DNA of 64,000 nt from positions 1 through 64,000 of the forward strand of contig JADYUK010000010.1 in the NCBI GenBank assembly GCA_021531755.1, given 5' to 3'. A program made the translations under genes and the position numbers. Origin of the DNA: Hoylesella loescheii (GTDB lineage: Bacteria > Bacteroidota > Bacteroidia > Bacteroidales > Bacteroidaceae). Each line of letters opens with the position of its first letter. Positions within the stretch are counted from its first letter, which is position 1. Under the pieces are notes generated by a model. The model had not been told where the DNA came from and did no database searches. It saw only the letters and a program-made list of their open reading frames with translations. Positions 1 through 8,086 of this stretch are shown here, piece after piece.

Positions 1-99
1 GGGCTTATATGGGGCATGTGGGGGGCTCAGGGAGTATATATGGCCGGCTGATGCAGTGCATGTCGGGGTGGCGGCGTAAAGGGCGGAGAATGAGGGGGT

Positions 100-208
100 T
101 AGGAGGTGAGTGATATACATGGTGATACATATGGTTATATACATGGTGATATGGGTTGTGATACATATCTTGATACACATGGTTATACACATCTTGATAC
201 ACATAAAA
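100..208. repeat. Degenerate short tandem repeat rich in gatacacat/ggttatac
   Basis: Short units built on tgatacacat and ggttatacac recur about ten times. They leave an open minus-strand frame of low complexity (many MYH/VYH repeats) that I regard as non-coding. Some units match the relaxed DnaA-box form TTATACACA. Function unknown. Confidence 0.6.
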
Positions 209-209
209 C

Positions 210-240
210 TTGATTCCGCTTCCTGGATGTTGTAACTTTG
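210..240 (+). promoter_or_regulatory. Bacteroidota-type promoter of the M15/HU/smalltalk operon
   Basis: A -7 element TAACTTTG at 233-240 matches TAnnTTTG, and a TTG at 210-212 lies 20 bp upstream, the spacing known for the Bacteroidota primary sigma factor. It points at the gene starting at 378, giving a leader of about 130 nt that carries two copies of a 20-bp repeat. Confidence 0.7.
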
Positions 241-253
241 CACCCAGAAAAAG

Positions 254-323
254 ACGGGAGACCGTTCCCCCCAGGTTTTCACGAGGCCACGGCGAGTTAA
301 TCCACGGGAGACCGTTCCCCCCA
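254..323 (+). repeat. Two 20-bp direct repeats in the operon leader
   Basis: The same 20 bases (ACGGGAGACCGTTCCCCCCA) occur at 254-273 and 304-323, 50 bp apart, between promoter and first gene. Each contains ACGG-GAGA-CCGT, a 4-bp stem with a GNRA-type loop, so each could form a small RNA hairpin in the leader. A role in regulation is inference only. Confidence 0.6.
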
Positions 324-377
324 AAAACATATCAGATGGATAATATATAGAGACTGTTCATTAATAATAGAAACACC

Positions 378-887
378 ATGACAAACACACCACAGATTAT
401 CTCCACCCCTCCGCAGGTGGTCGTGGAGACGAGTATGCCGAAGGTTGTGGACGACGTGCAGTTGTCGCCACATTTCACACTGAGCGAGATGACACGCTCG
501 GCCACAGCCATACGGCTTAACATCAACAACACGGCCGACGCGCTCGCCGTGACTAATCTCCAGCTCCTGTGCCGCTTCATCCTTGAGCCTCTGAGGATGC
601 GATTCGGAGTGATAAAGATAACGAGCGGATACCGTTCGAAACGCCTCAATGACGCTGTCGGCGGGGCGGAGTTCTCACAACACCGCTACGGACAGGCTGC
701 CGATATATATATCCGTAACCACGAGATTGGGCGCAAGATGTTCTTCTTCATAAAGGAGAACACACCGTTCGACCAGCTCATATATGAATACCGTGAGAGC
801 GACGGAAGCCAGTGGCTACATGTATCGTACAATATCGACGGCGGACGGCGCCAGGCTTTCATGAACTATATCATGAAGCGGAAATAG
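378..887 (+). CDS. M15 family (peptidase M15_3-like) zinc carboxypeptidase-like protein
   Basis: A 169-residue protein with the metal-site pattern of the M15/VanY-like D-Ala-D-Ala carboxypeptidase fold: SQHRYGQAADI at about residues 100-110 gives the SxHxxGxAxD motif (His102, Asp109) and WLHVSY supplies the third ligand (His148). Residues 28-40 (LSPHFTLSEMTRSATA) match the conserved lead-in of this family. Such proteins cut peptidoglycan peptides and are often phage or prophage lysin-like. No signal peptide is visible, so export or lysis partners would be needed. First gene of an operon with a HU-related and a smalltalk gene, a setting where Bacteroidales usually carry an N-acetylmuramoyl-L-alanine amidase. 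Catalytic activity is inferred from motifs. Confidence 0.8.
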   Translation: MTNTPQIISTPPQVVVETSMPKVVDDVQLSPHFTLSEMTRSATAIRLNINNTADALAVTNLQLLCRFILEPLRMRFGVIKITSGYRSKRLNDAVGGAEFSQHRYGQAADIYIRNHEIGRKMFFFIKENTPFDQLIYEYRESDGSQWLHVSYNIDGGRRQAFMNYIMKRK

Positions 888-1058
888 GCATTCGTGCCTT
901 CTTTTTGGGGGAGGAGGGGAGAGCGGATGATTCTCCCCCACCCCATGGCTGGGAGGAAGAGGAAAGGACACGTGTCACACACATTATAACATGGCCGAGG
1001 GCAGACGTGCCTGAGGAAAAACAAAATTCATTAACCCTAAAAAAACACACAGAGAATT

Positions 1059-1511
1059 ATGGCAGTAATGTACAAGCTCTACAAGATGCAGCGCACATTC
1101 AAGGATGGGCGCACAGACACAGCAAACGGAAAATGGTATGGCCGCGCGATACGCGTGGGCACAGCGGACACGGCAGACCTGGCTGAGATAATACAGCGCA
1201 ACTGCTCTATGAAGCGCTCGGATGTTCAGGCTGTCCTCACTGAGCTGGTCGAGGTGATGACCGACAAGCTGCAGGAGTCATACGCGGTGAAGATAAACGG
1301 CCTCGGGACATTCAAGGTAGGTATATCGACACGCGGAGCGAACACTCCGGCGGAGTTCAGCGTGGCGAAGAATGTCATAGGCACTCATATAAACTTCGTG
1401 CCGTCGTATACCGTCGACCTCTCCACCGGCCGCCGCACTCAGGCGCTTCTCAACGGCGTGAAGGTGGCAGAGACCGCCAAGAACGCTGTTGATGTTGTCA
1501 ACGAGGCGTGA
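1059..1511 (+). CDS. HU-related DNA-binding protein (HU-HIG type)
   Basis: A 150-residue protein with a HU/IHF-like core at about residues 45-125: DLAEIIQRNCSMKRSDVQAV followed by a helix and the beta-arm part KINGLGTFKVGISTRGA. The N-terminal segment (MYKLYKMQRTFKDGRTD...WYGRAIR) and the longer length set it apart from the 90-residue housekeeping HU and place it with the longer HU-related proteins common in Bacteroidales. It probably binds DNA, target unknown. It lies 171 bp after the M15 gene and ends inside the first copy of a 44-bp repeat whose start overlaps the stop codon. Confidence 0.85.
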   Translation: MAVMYKLYKMQRTFKDGRTDTANGKWYGRAIRVGTADTADLAEIIQRNCSMKRSDVQAVLTELVEVMTDKLQESYAVKINGLGTFKVGISTRGANTPAEFSVAKNVIGTHINFVPSYTVDLSTGRRTQALLNGVKVAETAKNAVDVVNEA

Positions 1512-1683
1512 TTGCTGACACCAGCCTGAAAACAGGCTGGCACAGGGGAAAGGGGCGGCCCCATAAACCCCGGGCGGCCATAGGGACCGGGGCGGCTATA
1601 TAACCCCCGGGCGGCTAGAGGGACCGGGGCGGCTATAGGGTGATTGCTGACACCAGCCTGAAAACAGGCTGGCACAGGGGAAA
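1508..1683 (+). repeat. 44-bp direct repeat with hairpin, flanking GC-rich tandem units
   Basis: Identical 44-bp copies lie at 1508-1551 and 1640-1683. Each holds CCAGCCTG-aaaa-CAGGCTGG, an 8-bp stem with a 4-base loop. The 88 bp between them are built from units of the type ggcggctatagggaccgggg. The first copy begins within the HU stop codon, so the repeat could have duplicated from the gene end. It separates HU from the smalltalk gene and may act as a partial terminator or RNA stability element. Confidence 0.75.
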
Positions 1684-1718
1684 ATAATAAACCATAAAAC
1701 AACACACACACAGCGCTT

Positions 1719-1814
1719 ATGAATAAGAAAGATATCGTAGCAAAGGTAATACAGTTTCTTGTTACTGTCCTCTCGGCAGTATTGACCACATTCGGCCTAC
1801 AGGGCACGATGTAG
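1719..1814 (+). CDS. Smalltalk protein (31 residues)
   Basis: The frame ATG at 1719 to TAG at 1812-1814 encodes a 31-residue peptide: MNKKDIVAKVIQF at the start, then a hydrophobic helix (LVTVLSAVLTTFGL) and a short end QGTM. This is the size and layout of the Bacteroidales smalltalk family, which sits next to HU-related proteins and cell-wall amidases. It probably spans or lies on the membrane. It is followed at once by a strong terminator. Its role is unknown in the family; links with a lysis or prophage-like module are inference. Confidence 0.75.
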   Translation: MNKKDIVAKVIQFLVTVLSAVLTTFGLQGTM

Positions 1815-1825
1815 TAAAAAAGTTA

Positions 1826-1881
1826 TTCCCCCCACCATCCCGCCAGATAATCAATGGCGTGGTTGGTGGGGGGAAGTTTTT
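1826..1881 (+). terminator. Rho-independent terminator of the M15/HU/smalltalk operon
   Basis: A perfect 12-bp stem, TTCCCCCCACCA at 1826-1837 and TGGTGGGGGGAA at 1864-1875, is followed by GTTTTTTAT. It lies 12 bp after the smalltalk stop. Confidence 0.85.
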
Positions 1882-1953
1882 TATACACTATGATAAATAA
1901 ACACACCCAGGCACAGACATAAAAAAACACCAACATATTTAGAGAGAGCCCTT

Positions 1954-2589
1954 TCACATCTGCCCTGACTCCACGAGTCTTGCTATGCGCTCTATGTCGG
2001 CGTCTTCTTTGTCCTCCTCGGGGGTGTAGGTTTTCTTCAGCGACGCTCCGAAGGTCCATGCGAAGACTTGGTAGAAGCCGGCCTTCAGCGGACCGATGAA
2101 GGCGTTGATGAGCTCGTAGCCCGACGAGTGGCACTCCCTGTATACAAGCTTTATGAGGAGTTTGCCCTGGGTCAGTGTCAGGCGTTTCATCTTCGGCGTG
2201 TACTGCTGCTTCACTCCTTTCTCGACAAGCTTCAGATGCTCGTCGCGCTCACGTTTCGTGGGGAGAGTCTGCAGATACTCGTATGTCTCCATCATTATCA
2301 TCCTCACCTCCTTTGCTATGGGCAGCACACGCTTCACATCGCGCACGAGGCGGTTATACTTCATGCGCTCCTTTGCCGATGTGAATGTCTTGGGCGGATA
2401 ACAGTAGACGCGGTTCATCTCGACATACTGCACCGAGTCACCGTCGAGCATCACCTTGCCCACACGCATCGTGGGGAGGAATGTCGGCGATGTGCCGTCC
2501 TCCACCGTCCCTGCTGTCCCTGCTGTCTGGCCATGGGCAGCGAGGGTGAGGAGAGTGAGGAGTATGGTTATATGATGTTTCATCATCAT
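1954..2589 (-). CDS. DUF4294 domain-containing secreted protein
   Basis: A 211-residue protein starting MMMKHHITILLTLLTLAAHGQ, a signal peptide with likely cleavage after AHG. The mature part contains the DUF4294 signature regions: VYCYPPKTFTSAKERMKYNRLV near residue 60-85 and QGKLLIKLVYRECHSSGYELI near 140-165. The family is restricted to Bacteroidota and has no known function. The segment TAGTAGTVEDGTS just after the signal is low complexity. It lies 3 bp after the M28 peptidase gene, so the two are co-transcribed. Any of the first three Met codons could be the start. Confidence 0.8.
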   Translation of the reverse strand: MMMKHHITILLTLLTLAAHGQTAGTAGTVEDGTSPTFLPTMRVGKVMLDGDSVQYVEMNRVYCYPPKTFTSAKERMKYNRLVRDVKRVLPIAKEVRMIMMETYEYLQTLPTKRERDEHLKLVEKGVKQQYTPKMKRLTLTQGKLLIKLVYRECHSSGYELINAFIGPLKAGFYQVFAWTFGASLKKTYTPEEDKEDADIERIARLVESGQM

Positions 2590-2592
2590 TTT

Positions 2593-3603
2593 TTACTGGT
2601 ATATGAACTGTATGACGGCTTGTCCTGCGGCGCGGAGAGTCTCGCGCGAGATATGGTCCATGGTGTCGTCGACGGTGTGCCATGTCGGTCCGAACGACGA
2701 TTGTGGGCAGTCTTTGTAGTATGGTATGATGTCAGTGCATGGTATGCCCGCGATGTTGTTGACCGGCACGTGGTCGTCGGTGACATATCCTCCCATCGAC
2801 TTTGGGAAGAACACGCCCACGCCGGCAGCCTCCGCCGCCTGCCAGACACGTGATGTGAGGTCGCCAGCAAGCTCCATGGACATCCCTTCCTGGTAGAACT
2901 TGGCTCCCTCGCCGCCTACCATGTCGAGCAGTATGCCGCATGTTATCTTCACGGGGTAACGCCCTGCGGCATACTCGCTTGCCCAGTGTTGTGCGCCAAG
3001 GGCCCAGGGGTCAGAGACCTGTGACTCGCCCTCGAACCATTGTGGCGTGCCGTAGTCCTCGGCATCGAAGCATACGAAATCGACAGCCATCCGCGCCGAG
3101 TCGGCCAGCGAGAGGAGGCGTGCCACCTCGAGCATCACACCAACGCCCGAGGCACCGTCGTTAGCGCCCATGACAGGCTTACGGTGGTTCTCATCGTCAG
3201 CGTCGTTGTCTGCCCACGGACGTGTGTCGTAGTGTGCGCAGAGGAGAAGGCGTGGCATATCGGCCGAGGCGCCGCGGGGGGTGAAGCGCGCTATGATATT
3301 CGATGATGATAGCATCGTGCCGTCGTAGCCCTTCAGGCTCGCCTGCTGTAGGGTGACCTCCATGCCGTGGCGGCGGAACTCACCGGCTATCCAGTCGCGG
3401 CAGTCATCATGGGCCTTGGTGTTCATCGCCCGCGGACCGAAATCACACTGTCGCGAGCAGTACATATAGGCTGAGTCGGCATTGAACACCGGGCCGCAGG
3501 GCTGTTGCAGTGACACAGCGCTGTCGCTCGCTGTCTTCGTGTGCTTGCATGATGTCAGCGACACCATGCCGAGCAGCATAAGGATGTATATTATGCGTGA
3601 CAT
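2593..3603 (-). CDS. M28 family zinc aminopeptidase-like lipoprotein (glutaminyl-cyclase type)
   Basis: A 336-residue protein with a lipoprotein signal (MLLGMVSLTSC, Cys about residue 19). The M28 metal-binding pattern is present: LCAHYDTRPWAD (His, Asp ligands), MGANDGASGVGVMLEVA (bridging Asp) and DFVCFDAEDYG, then a C-terminal DHVPVNNIAGIPCTDII His ligand. Close relatives in Bacteroides are annotated as leucine aminopeptidase or glutaminyl-peptide cyclotransferase; sequence alone does not decide between these. It probably acts in the periplasm or on the surface. It is the promoter-proximal gene of a pair with the DUF4294 gene. Upstream (3604-3660) the coding strand is purine-rich. Confidence 0.85.
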   Translation of the reverse strand: MSRIIYILMLLGMVSLTSCKHTKTASDSAVSLQQPCGPVFNADSAYMYCSRQCDFGPRAMNTKAHDDCRDWIAGEFRRHGMEVTLQQASLKGYDGTMLSSSNIIARFTPRGASADMPRLLLCAHYDTRPWADNDADDENHRKPVMGANDGASGVGVMLEVARLLSLADSARMAVDFVCFDAEDYGTPQWFEGESQVSDPWALGAQHWASEYAAGRYPVKITCGILLDMVGGEGAKFYQEGMSMELAGDLTSRVWQAAEAAGVGVFFPKSMGGYVTDDHVPVNNIAGIPCTDIIPYYKDCPQSSFGPTWHTVDDTMDHISRETLRAAGQAVIQFIYQ

Positions 3604-3691
3604 GTTCTCTGGTTTATCTTATCTTTCTTTTCTTTTTCTTTGTTCTGGGTTTATTCCTTTATATATATATGCGTGCGTCTGTCTCCCACGG

Positions 3692-5746
3692 TCAGCTGGC
3701 CGCGGCCTGGCAGAGGTTCATCACACGCAGCCAGTTCTTGCCCCAGAGCTTCTCTATGTCGCCCTCCGGCATGTTGTAGCGCAGCAGATGGCGTGTTATG
3801 TTTATCAGCTCTGATGCCGATGCTATGCCCCTCACACCGCCGTCGCCGTCAAAGTCGGTCCCTATCCCGACATGGTCTATGCCCATGATGTCTATGGCAT
3901 GGTACAGATGGCGGATGAAGGTGTCTATCGTGGCCTCCTCACCGTCCTTGGCGAGGAATCCGTGGTACAGTGTTATCTGCATCACTCCGCCAGCCGCCGC
4001 GAGGGCACGCATCTGGTCGTCGGTGAGATTGCGTGGATGGTCGCACAGCGCGCGGCAGCTGCTGTGGCTGCATACGATAGGTGTCGAGGACAGCTCCAGG
4101 GCCTGGTAGAACGATGTCTCAGCGGCATGGGAGAGATCGACCATGATGCCGAGGCGGTTCATCTCGCGTATGACATCTCGCCCGAATGATGACAGGCCGC
4201 CATGTGTCTGGCAGCCGCGCGCCGAGTCGCAGATGTCGTTGTCACCATTATGGCACAGCGTGATGTATGTCACTCCCCTCTGGCGGAAATGCTGTATCTG
4301 GCGTATGTCGTGCTCAAGAGCCAGACCGTTCTCTATGCCGAGGATGATGCTGTGGCGCCCGCTGCGCTTGTCACGGTAGACATCGGCCGGGGTGCGCGCT
4401 ATGGAGAGACGCGACGGGGCCTGGCGGCAGATATCCTCAATCTTGTCGAAGATAAGGTCGGCATACGACGCAGGGCCGTCGACAGCGAAATCGACACACT
4501 CGCTGAAACGCTGCCCCAGCTTGGGCTGTGGAAGATAGCAGACCATCTGGACAGCGTCAATATGCCCCTCGTCCATCTTGGGCAGGTCATAGAGGATGCG
4601 GCTGTCACGGCTCAGGAAGTCGACACCCTTGGCGAAGAACATCGGGGTGTCACAGTGTGAGTCGACTGTCATGATGCGCCGGTGGAGCGATTTTGACTTG
4701 CTGAATATCCTGGCCTCTGACACTAACCACTGGAATAGCGGCAGCCCCTCCCTGCCCATCTGCTCGGGATGCCACTGCACACCGAGGGCGCTGTGGCCGG
4801 TAACACACTCCATGGCCTCCACGATACCGTCGGCAGAGCGGGCTGCGACACGGAACAGCGGGCCGGCATCGTCGACTGCCTGGTGGTGGAAGCTGTTGAC
4901 ATAGTGTGGGAAGAGACGTCGGGCGCAGACACCATTGCCCAGCACTCCGTACATATCCTCCCCACCCCCGCCGCGCGGCTCTATGATGATGCTGTGGGTA
5001 GGCTCCCACTTAGGGGCGTCCTGGCTGTGCTTCACACGCGAGGTGATGTCCTGCACGACGTGTCCGCCGAAGGCTATCGCCATGGTCTGTATGCCGCGGC
5101 AGATGCCCAGCATGGGGATATTGCGGTTATAGGCGAGACGCGCCAGGAGAAGCTCGAAGCGGTCGCGGGCGGGATTGATGCCTCCCAATCCGCGGACAGG
5201 CTCCTCGCCCATCCACAGAGGGTTATGGTCGCTGCCGCCAGTGAGGATAACCCCGTCGACAATGTCAAGCATCGAGGCACACTGGCGGGCATCCTCCATC
5301 GGGCAGAGCATCACAGGCAGTCCGCCAGCCTCTGTGACCTGTCTGAAATATGCCTGGCGGTGGGCATAGTCCTCGCCGCAGACATTGGCAGTGATGCCTA
5401 TGACAGGCCGCCGCGAAGAGTCAGGATACCCGGAATACGCCTCGCTGACAATATCGTCAATGGAGAACGATGCCGAGGGGCATGAAGCGGACATGACTCC
5501 GCCCTGAACTCCGCTGCCTTGGGGTGGGTATGCTGCGTAGTTTCCCCCTTGTTGGTATGCTGCGTTATTGCCGCCGGTTATGCCAGGGCTGCCAGGTTTC
5601 CCCGTGGTGTTCCTCTCCGTGGTCTGCCTGGCCTTGCTGCCGTCCCTCAGTGGTGTTGCCGATGAGGGAGAGGCGTTCTGCTCTGAGGGTGACGTCTCGC
5701 CGCGCGATGATGACGGCGATATGGTCTTCAAGATATTGTGTATCAT
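3692..5746 (-). CDS. Fused class-I glutamine amidotransferase-like (C26) and membrane dipeptidase (M19) protein
   Basis: A 684-residue two-enzyme fusion. Residues 1-85 are low complexity, rich in Ser, Gly, Pro and Gln, with no signal peptide. Residues about 110-350 are a peptidase C26/PuuD-like gamma-glutamyl hydrolase: RPVIGITAN, the Cys elbow MLGICRGIQTMAIAFGG and the His-Glu pair GVQWHPEQ. Residues about 365-680 are a renal-dipeptidase-like M19 enzyme: MTVDSHCDTPMFF (HxD metal ligands), GIENG, VDLSHA, CSHSSCRALCDHPRN and GIGTDFDG. Together they suggest release of gamma-glutamyl groups and hydrolysis of the resulting dipeptides, as in peptide or glutathione-type turnover; this is inference. 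A strong hairpin lies just upstream (5755-5807). Confidence 0.85.
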   Translation of the reverse strand: MIHNILKTISPSSSRGETSPSEQNASPSSATPLRDGSKARQTTERNTTGKPGSPGITGGNNAAYQQGGNYAAYPPQGSGVQGGVMSASCPSASFSIDDIVSEAYSGYPDSSRRPVIGITANVCGEDYAHRQAYFRQVTEAGGLPVMLCPMEDARQCASMLDIVDGVILTGGSDHNPLWMGEEPVRGLGGINPARDRFELLLARLAYNRNIPMLGICRGIQTMAIAFGGHVVQDITSRVKHSQDAPKWEPTHSIIIEPRGGGGEDMYGVLGNGVCARRLFPHYVNSFHHQAVDDAGPLFRVAARSADGIVEAMECVTGHSALGVQWHPEQMGREGLPLFQWLVSEARIFSKSKSLHRRIMTVDSHCDTPMFFAKGVDFLSRDSRILYDLPKMDEGHIDAVQMVCYLPQPKLGQRFSECVDFAVDGPASYADLIFDKIEDICRQAPSRLSIARTPADVYRDKRSGRHSIILGIENGLALEHDIRQIQHFRQRGVTYITLCHNGDNDICDSARGCQTHGGLSSFGRDVIREMNRLGIMVDLSHAAETSFYQALELSSTPIVCSHSSCRALCDHPRNLTDDQMRALAAAGGVMQITLYHGFLAKDGEEATIDTFIRHLYHAIDIMGIDHVGIGTDFDGDGGVRGIASASELINITRHLLRYNMPEGDIEKLWGKNWLRVMNLCQAAAS

Positions 5747-5754
5747 AGATGCAT

Positions 5755-5807
5755 ATAGGTAGGCTCTATAAACATATCATGTTGAAGATATTATAGAGCC
5801 TACCTAT
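5755..5807. terminator. 17-bp perfect hairpin between Lrp gene and C26-M19 gene
   Basis: ATAGGTAGGCTCTATAA at 5755-5771 pairs without mismatch with TTATAGAGCCTACCTAT at 5791-5807, loop 19. On the plus strand it is followed by gggtattttt. It separates the upstream Lrp gene from the C26-M19 gene, so a terminator or an attenuator of readthrough is likely. Confidence 0.6.
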
Positions 5808-5891
5808 GGGTATTTTTCCTTTCTCTTTTCTGTGTTATATCCCTCACCTCCGTGTCCGGCACATGGTGGGAGAGAGAGATGTGTGGGGGGA

Positions 5892-6365
5892 TTAATCCTC
5901 TGTTGTCACAGGAACCTCACGCTTTATTGACTGCTCGAGACTTATGAGTGTCTCTGTCGATACCACGCCGTTGATATTCTGCAGCTTGTCGTTAAGCAGC
6001 TCCATCAGCTGCTCGTTGTCTTTCGCGTAAAGCTTTATGAGCATCGTGTACGAACCGGTGGTGTAATGACACTCCACAACCTCAGGAATCATGGCTATCT
6101 GCTGAGCCACATCGCGGTACATATTGCCGCGCTCGAGGGTTATGCCGACATACGTGCATGTGGTATATCCGAGGGATTTCGGGTTGATGTTGAACGACGA
6201 ACCTAAGATGACGCCAATCTCTATCAGACGCTGTACACGCTGATGGATGGCTGCGCGAGATACTCCACATTCTGCCGCTACATCCTTGAAAGGCATACGG
6301 GCATTCTTTGACAATATGTTAAGGATTTTTTTGTCAAGTGTGTCAATCTTCTCTATTTTCTGCAT
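5892..6365 (-). CDS. Lrp/AsnC family transcriptional regulator
   Basis: A 157-residue protein with an N-terminal winged helix (LDKKILNILSKNARMPFKDVAAECGVSRAAIHQRVQRLI, residues about 9-48) and a C-terminal RAM ligand-binding domain (about 65-150: TCTYVGITLE...VVECHYTTGSYTMLIKLYAKD). The usual length and order for Lrp/AsnC regulators, which form octamers that sense amino acids. Target genes cannot be read from the sequence; the peptidase genes downstream are candidates by position only. Confidence 0.92.
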   Translation of the reverse strand: MQKIEKIDTLDKKILNILSKNARMPFKDVAAECGVSRAAIHQRVQRLIEIGVILGSSFNINPKSLGYTTCTYVGITLERGNMYRDVAQQIAMIPEVVECHYTTGSYTMLIKLYAKDNEQLMELLNDKLQNINGVVSTETLISLEQSIKREVPVTTED

Positions 6366-6409
6366 ACTGATTAAACTGTTGGATTTTAGTTTTTGATTTC
6401 AAACTGTCA

Positions 6410-6440
6410 CAAAAGTACATATAATAACCGATATAACCAA
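6410..6440 (-). promoter_or_regulatory. Promoter of the Lrp/AsnC gene
   Basis: On the minus strand TACTTTTG (plus CAAAAGTA 6410-6417) matches the -7 consensus, with TTG (plus CAA 6438-6440) 20 bp upstream. The start codon lies about 45 bp downstream. Confidence 0.7.
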
Positions 6441-6548
6441 GAATTTTAAGAATTTTTGCCTTATTTGACTGACAATATGAACAAATATCACAACAGAAAC
6501 CGCATTTTTATCCCTATTATGACCATACACGACATTCTGACACTTCAT

Positions 6549-6671
6549 ATCCTCTCTTTCTTTCCTCCCTCTCTTTCTTCCCTTTCCTCTCTTTATTCCC
6601 TTTCTCTTCTTCTTCCCTTCTTTCTTTCCTCTCTCTCTTCTCTCCCTCTCTGTTTTCTCTGTCTTCTATCG
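6549..6671. repeat. Polypyrimidine tract
   Basis: About 120 bp that are nearly all C and T on the plus strand (tctttcctccctctctttct and similar). Such purine/pyrimidine mirror-like tracts can form triple-helix structure. It lies between the DUF3237 stop and the Lrp promoter region. No gene in it. Confidence 0.8.
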
Positions 6672-6684
6672 TGAAGGGCGCAGA

Positions 6685-7203
6685 TTATCTCACCATCCAG
6701 ACGTCGAGCGTTATTGTGCCCGGTTGTCCGAATGACGGCGAGCAGACATATATGGCATTGTTCAGCCATGCATACTTGCTGTCTGCTGGGGCCTCAAAGC
6801 GTGGTGCAGCCTTGAAGTAGAATGTCTCCTTGCCATCGCTGTCCCTGCCAGAGTATACTATGCCCTCGTTCCGCACATGGATATTGATGCCGTCGTGGGT
6901 CTTTATAGAGTATATGGCTTCGAGCGTCGTCCGCTTTCCGTCGTGGCTTATGAGCTGGTAGTCCGCTCCGCCGTTGATAATCGTGCCGTGGAGCCGCGGC
7001 CCCTCAAAAACTCCGCCTGTTATGGGGATGACATGTCTGTGCCCTGCTTGTGTCTCGCCTACGGTGTACGCCTCGCCGAGTGTCACATTGAGCTGCATGA
7101 TAAACTCCATCTCAGGCGTCGCAGCCTTTGGCGTGATGCCCTGTGCGCTGGATGCCACCGGAAAGAACGCGATAGCCATGGTTATCAGCAATGACCTTAT
7201 CAT
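6685..7203 (-). CDS. DUF3237 domain-containing secreted protein
   Basis: Start chosen at 7203, where MIRSLLITMAIAFFPVASSAQG forms a clear signal peptide; the frame stays open to 7284 but that extension is not needed. The 172-residue product carries a DUF3237 beta-barrel: FIMQLNVTLGEAYTVGETQAGHRHVIPITGG, then GTIINGGADYQL and the closing WLNNAIYVCSP. The family is small, of unknown function, and usually cytosolic; an exported version in Bacteroidales is known. Single gene with no obvious operon partner. Confidence 0.8.
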   Translation of the reverse strand: MIRSLLITMAIAFFPVASSAQGITPKAATPEMEFIMQLNVTLGEAYTVGETQAGHRHVIPITGGVFEGPRLHGTIINGGADYQLISHDGKRTTLEAIYSIKTHDGINIHVRNEGIVYSGRDSDGKETFYFKAAPRFEAPADSKYAWLNNAIYVCSPSFGQPGTITLDVWMVR

Positions 7204-7315
7204 GTTTTTCTTTTTATTTATTATCGTAATTGTAATTGTCAACAGCCGCGGTGTGGGGCGACACCCGTCCACAAACATTGTCAAGCCATAGTGTCCCCCT
7301 GAGTCTATGGGCGTG

Positions 7316-7370
7316 GGTCGCCTCTTCTGTGGACAATAGCAAGCTCATGGTTCTTAGCTTGATGTTGGTT
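7316..7370 (+). repeat. Copy of the dispersed tgtggacaatagcaagctca repeat
   Basis: About 55 bp closely matching the units at 55058-55113, including ctcttctgtggacaatagca and the cttagctt stretch. It contains a DnaA-box-like TGTGGACAA. One of at least five copies in the window. Confidence 0.75.
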
Positions 7371-7433
7371 CTCCCCTACCCTCTCCTCCTATGGACAAGA
7401 GTTCAATCCTCATTTACAGTCTATACTGATAGC

Positions 7434-7751
7434 TTATATCACGACTGCCGTTCCGCTTGCTGTCACCATAAGCATAGAGCTGTTAGAGCCGAGAGCCTCA
7501 TAGTCGAGGTCGACGCCCACTATGGCGTTGGCACCCATCATCTCTGCCCTCTCCTCCATCTCCTTCAGCGCGGTGTCCTTGGCCTCGCGCAGCACACTCT
7601 CGTACGAGCCGCTCCTACCGCCAACGATATCACGTATGCCAGCGAAGAAGTCTTTCACGAAGTTAGCACCGATGATGGTCTCGCCAGTCACCAGCCCCTT
7701 ATACTCTCTGATTGGATGTCCCTCTATGGTAGGGGTTGTTGTTATTGTCAT
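7434..7751 (-). CDS. YbjQ/UPF0145 family protein
   Basis: A 105-residue protein with the family hallmarks: [19 protein letters not shown] near the N terminus, [17 protein letters not shown] in the middle and [16 protein letters not shown] in the second half. YbjQ proteins form pentamers and are annotated as putative heavy-metal-binding, with no firm function. Preceded by a small membrane protein gene and a 40-bp tandem repeat. Confidence 0.9.
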   Translation of the reverse strand: MTITTTPTIEGHPIREYKGLVTGETIIGANFVKDFFAGIRDIVGGRSGSYESVLREAKDTALKEMEERAEMMGANAIVGVDLDYEALGSNSSMLMVTASGTAVVI

Positions 7752-7762
7752 AATCTTAGGTA

Positions 7763-7847
7763 TTTTATATTGTTATTATCGTTCCAAGCGTCCAGATGGT
7801 TTTTATATTGTTCTATTATTATCGTTCCAAGCGTCCAGATGGTTTTC
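7763..7847. repeat. Tandem pair of about 40-bp repeats
   Basis: ttttatattgt...cgttccaagcgtccagatgg occurs at 7763-7799 and 7801-7842, differing by a 5-bp insertion. It lies in the leader of the YbjQ gene. Confidence 0.85.
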
Positions 7848-7864
7848 CTTCTGCCTGTACCTTA

Positions 7865-8086
7865 TCATTCGTCCCGTTCCTCCTGGTGTCTGTCTTGCCC
7901 GTCAGCCTTCTTCCCTTTCATGTTTCCTGCCAAGATGAGACAGTTGGACAGGCAGACACATGCCACGGCGATTTGCAGCGGATGGATGTCATCAGTGTTT
8001 TCTCCGAACATCGAGATACACAGGAACACCACTCCCACTGCCAGTAGCACCAAGATGATTGCGCTATATATCTTTTTCTTCCACAT
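7865..8086 (-). CDS. Small two-helix membrane protein, unknown function
   Basis: A 73-residue frame, MWKKKIYSAIILVLLAVGVV and a second hydrophobic stretch around IAVACVCLSNCLILAG, then a charged tail KGKKADGQDRHQEERDE. The positive-inside N terminus and two membrane helices look like a genuine small membrane protein. I do not recognise a family. It lies upstream of the YbjQ gene on the same strand and could be co-transcribed. Confidence 0.5.
   Translation of the reverse strand: MWKKKIYSAIILVLLAVGVVFLCISMFGENTDDIHPLQIAVACVCLSNCLILAGNMKGKKADGQDRHQEERDE

Noticed and set aside
5..202. Minus-strand 65-codon frame rich in MYH/VYN repeats
   Set aside because: It is the reading of a short tandem repeat, with no start context, fold or family.
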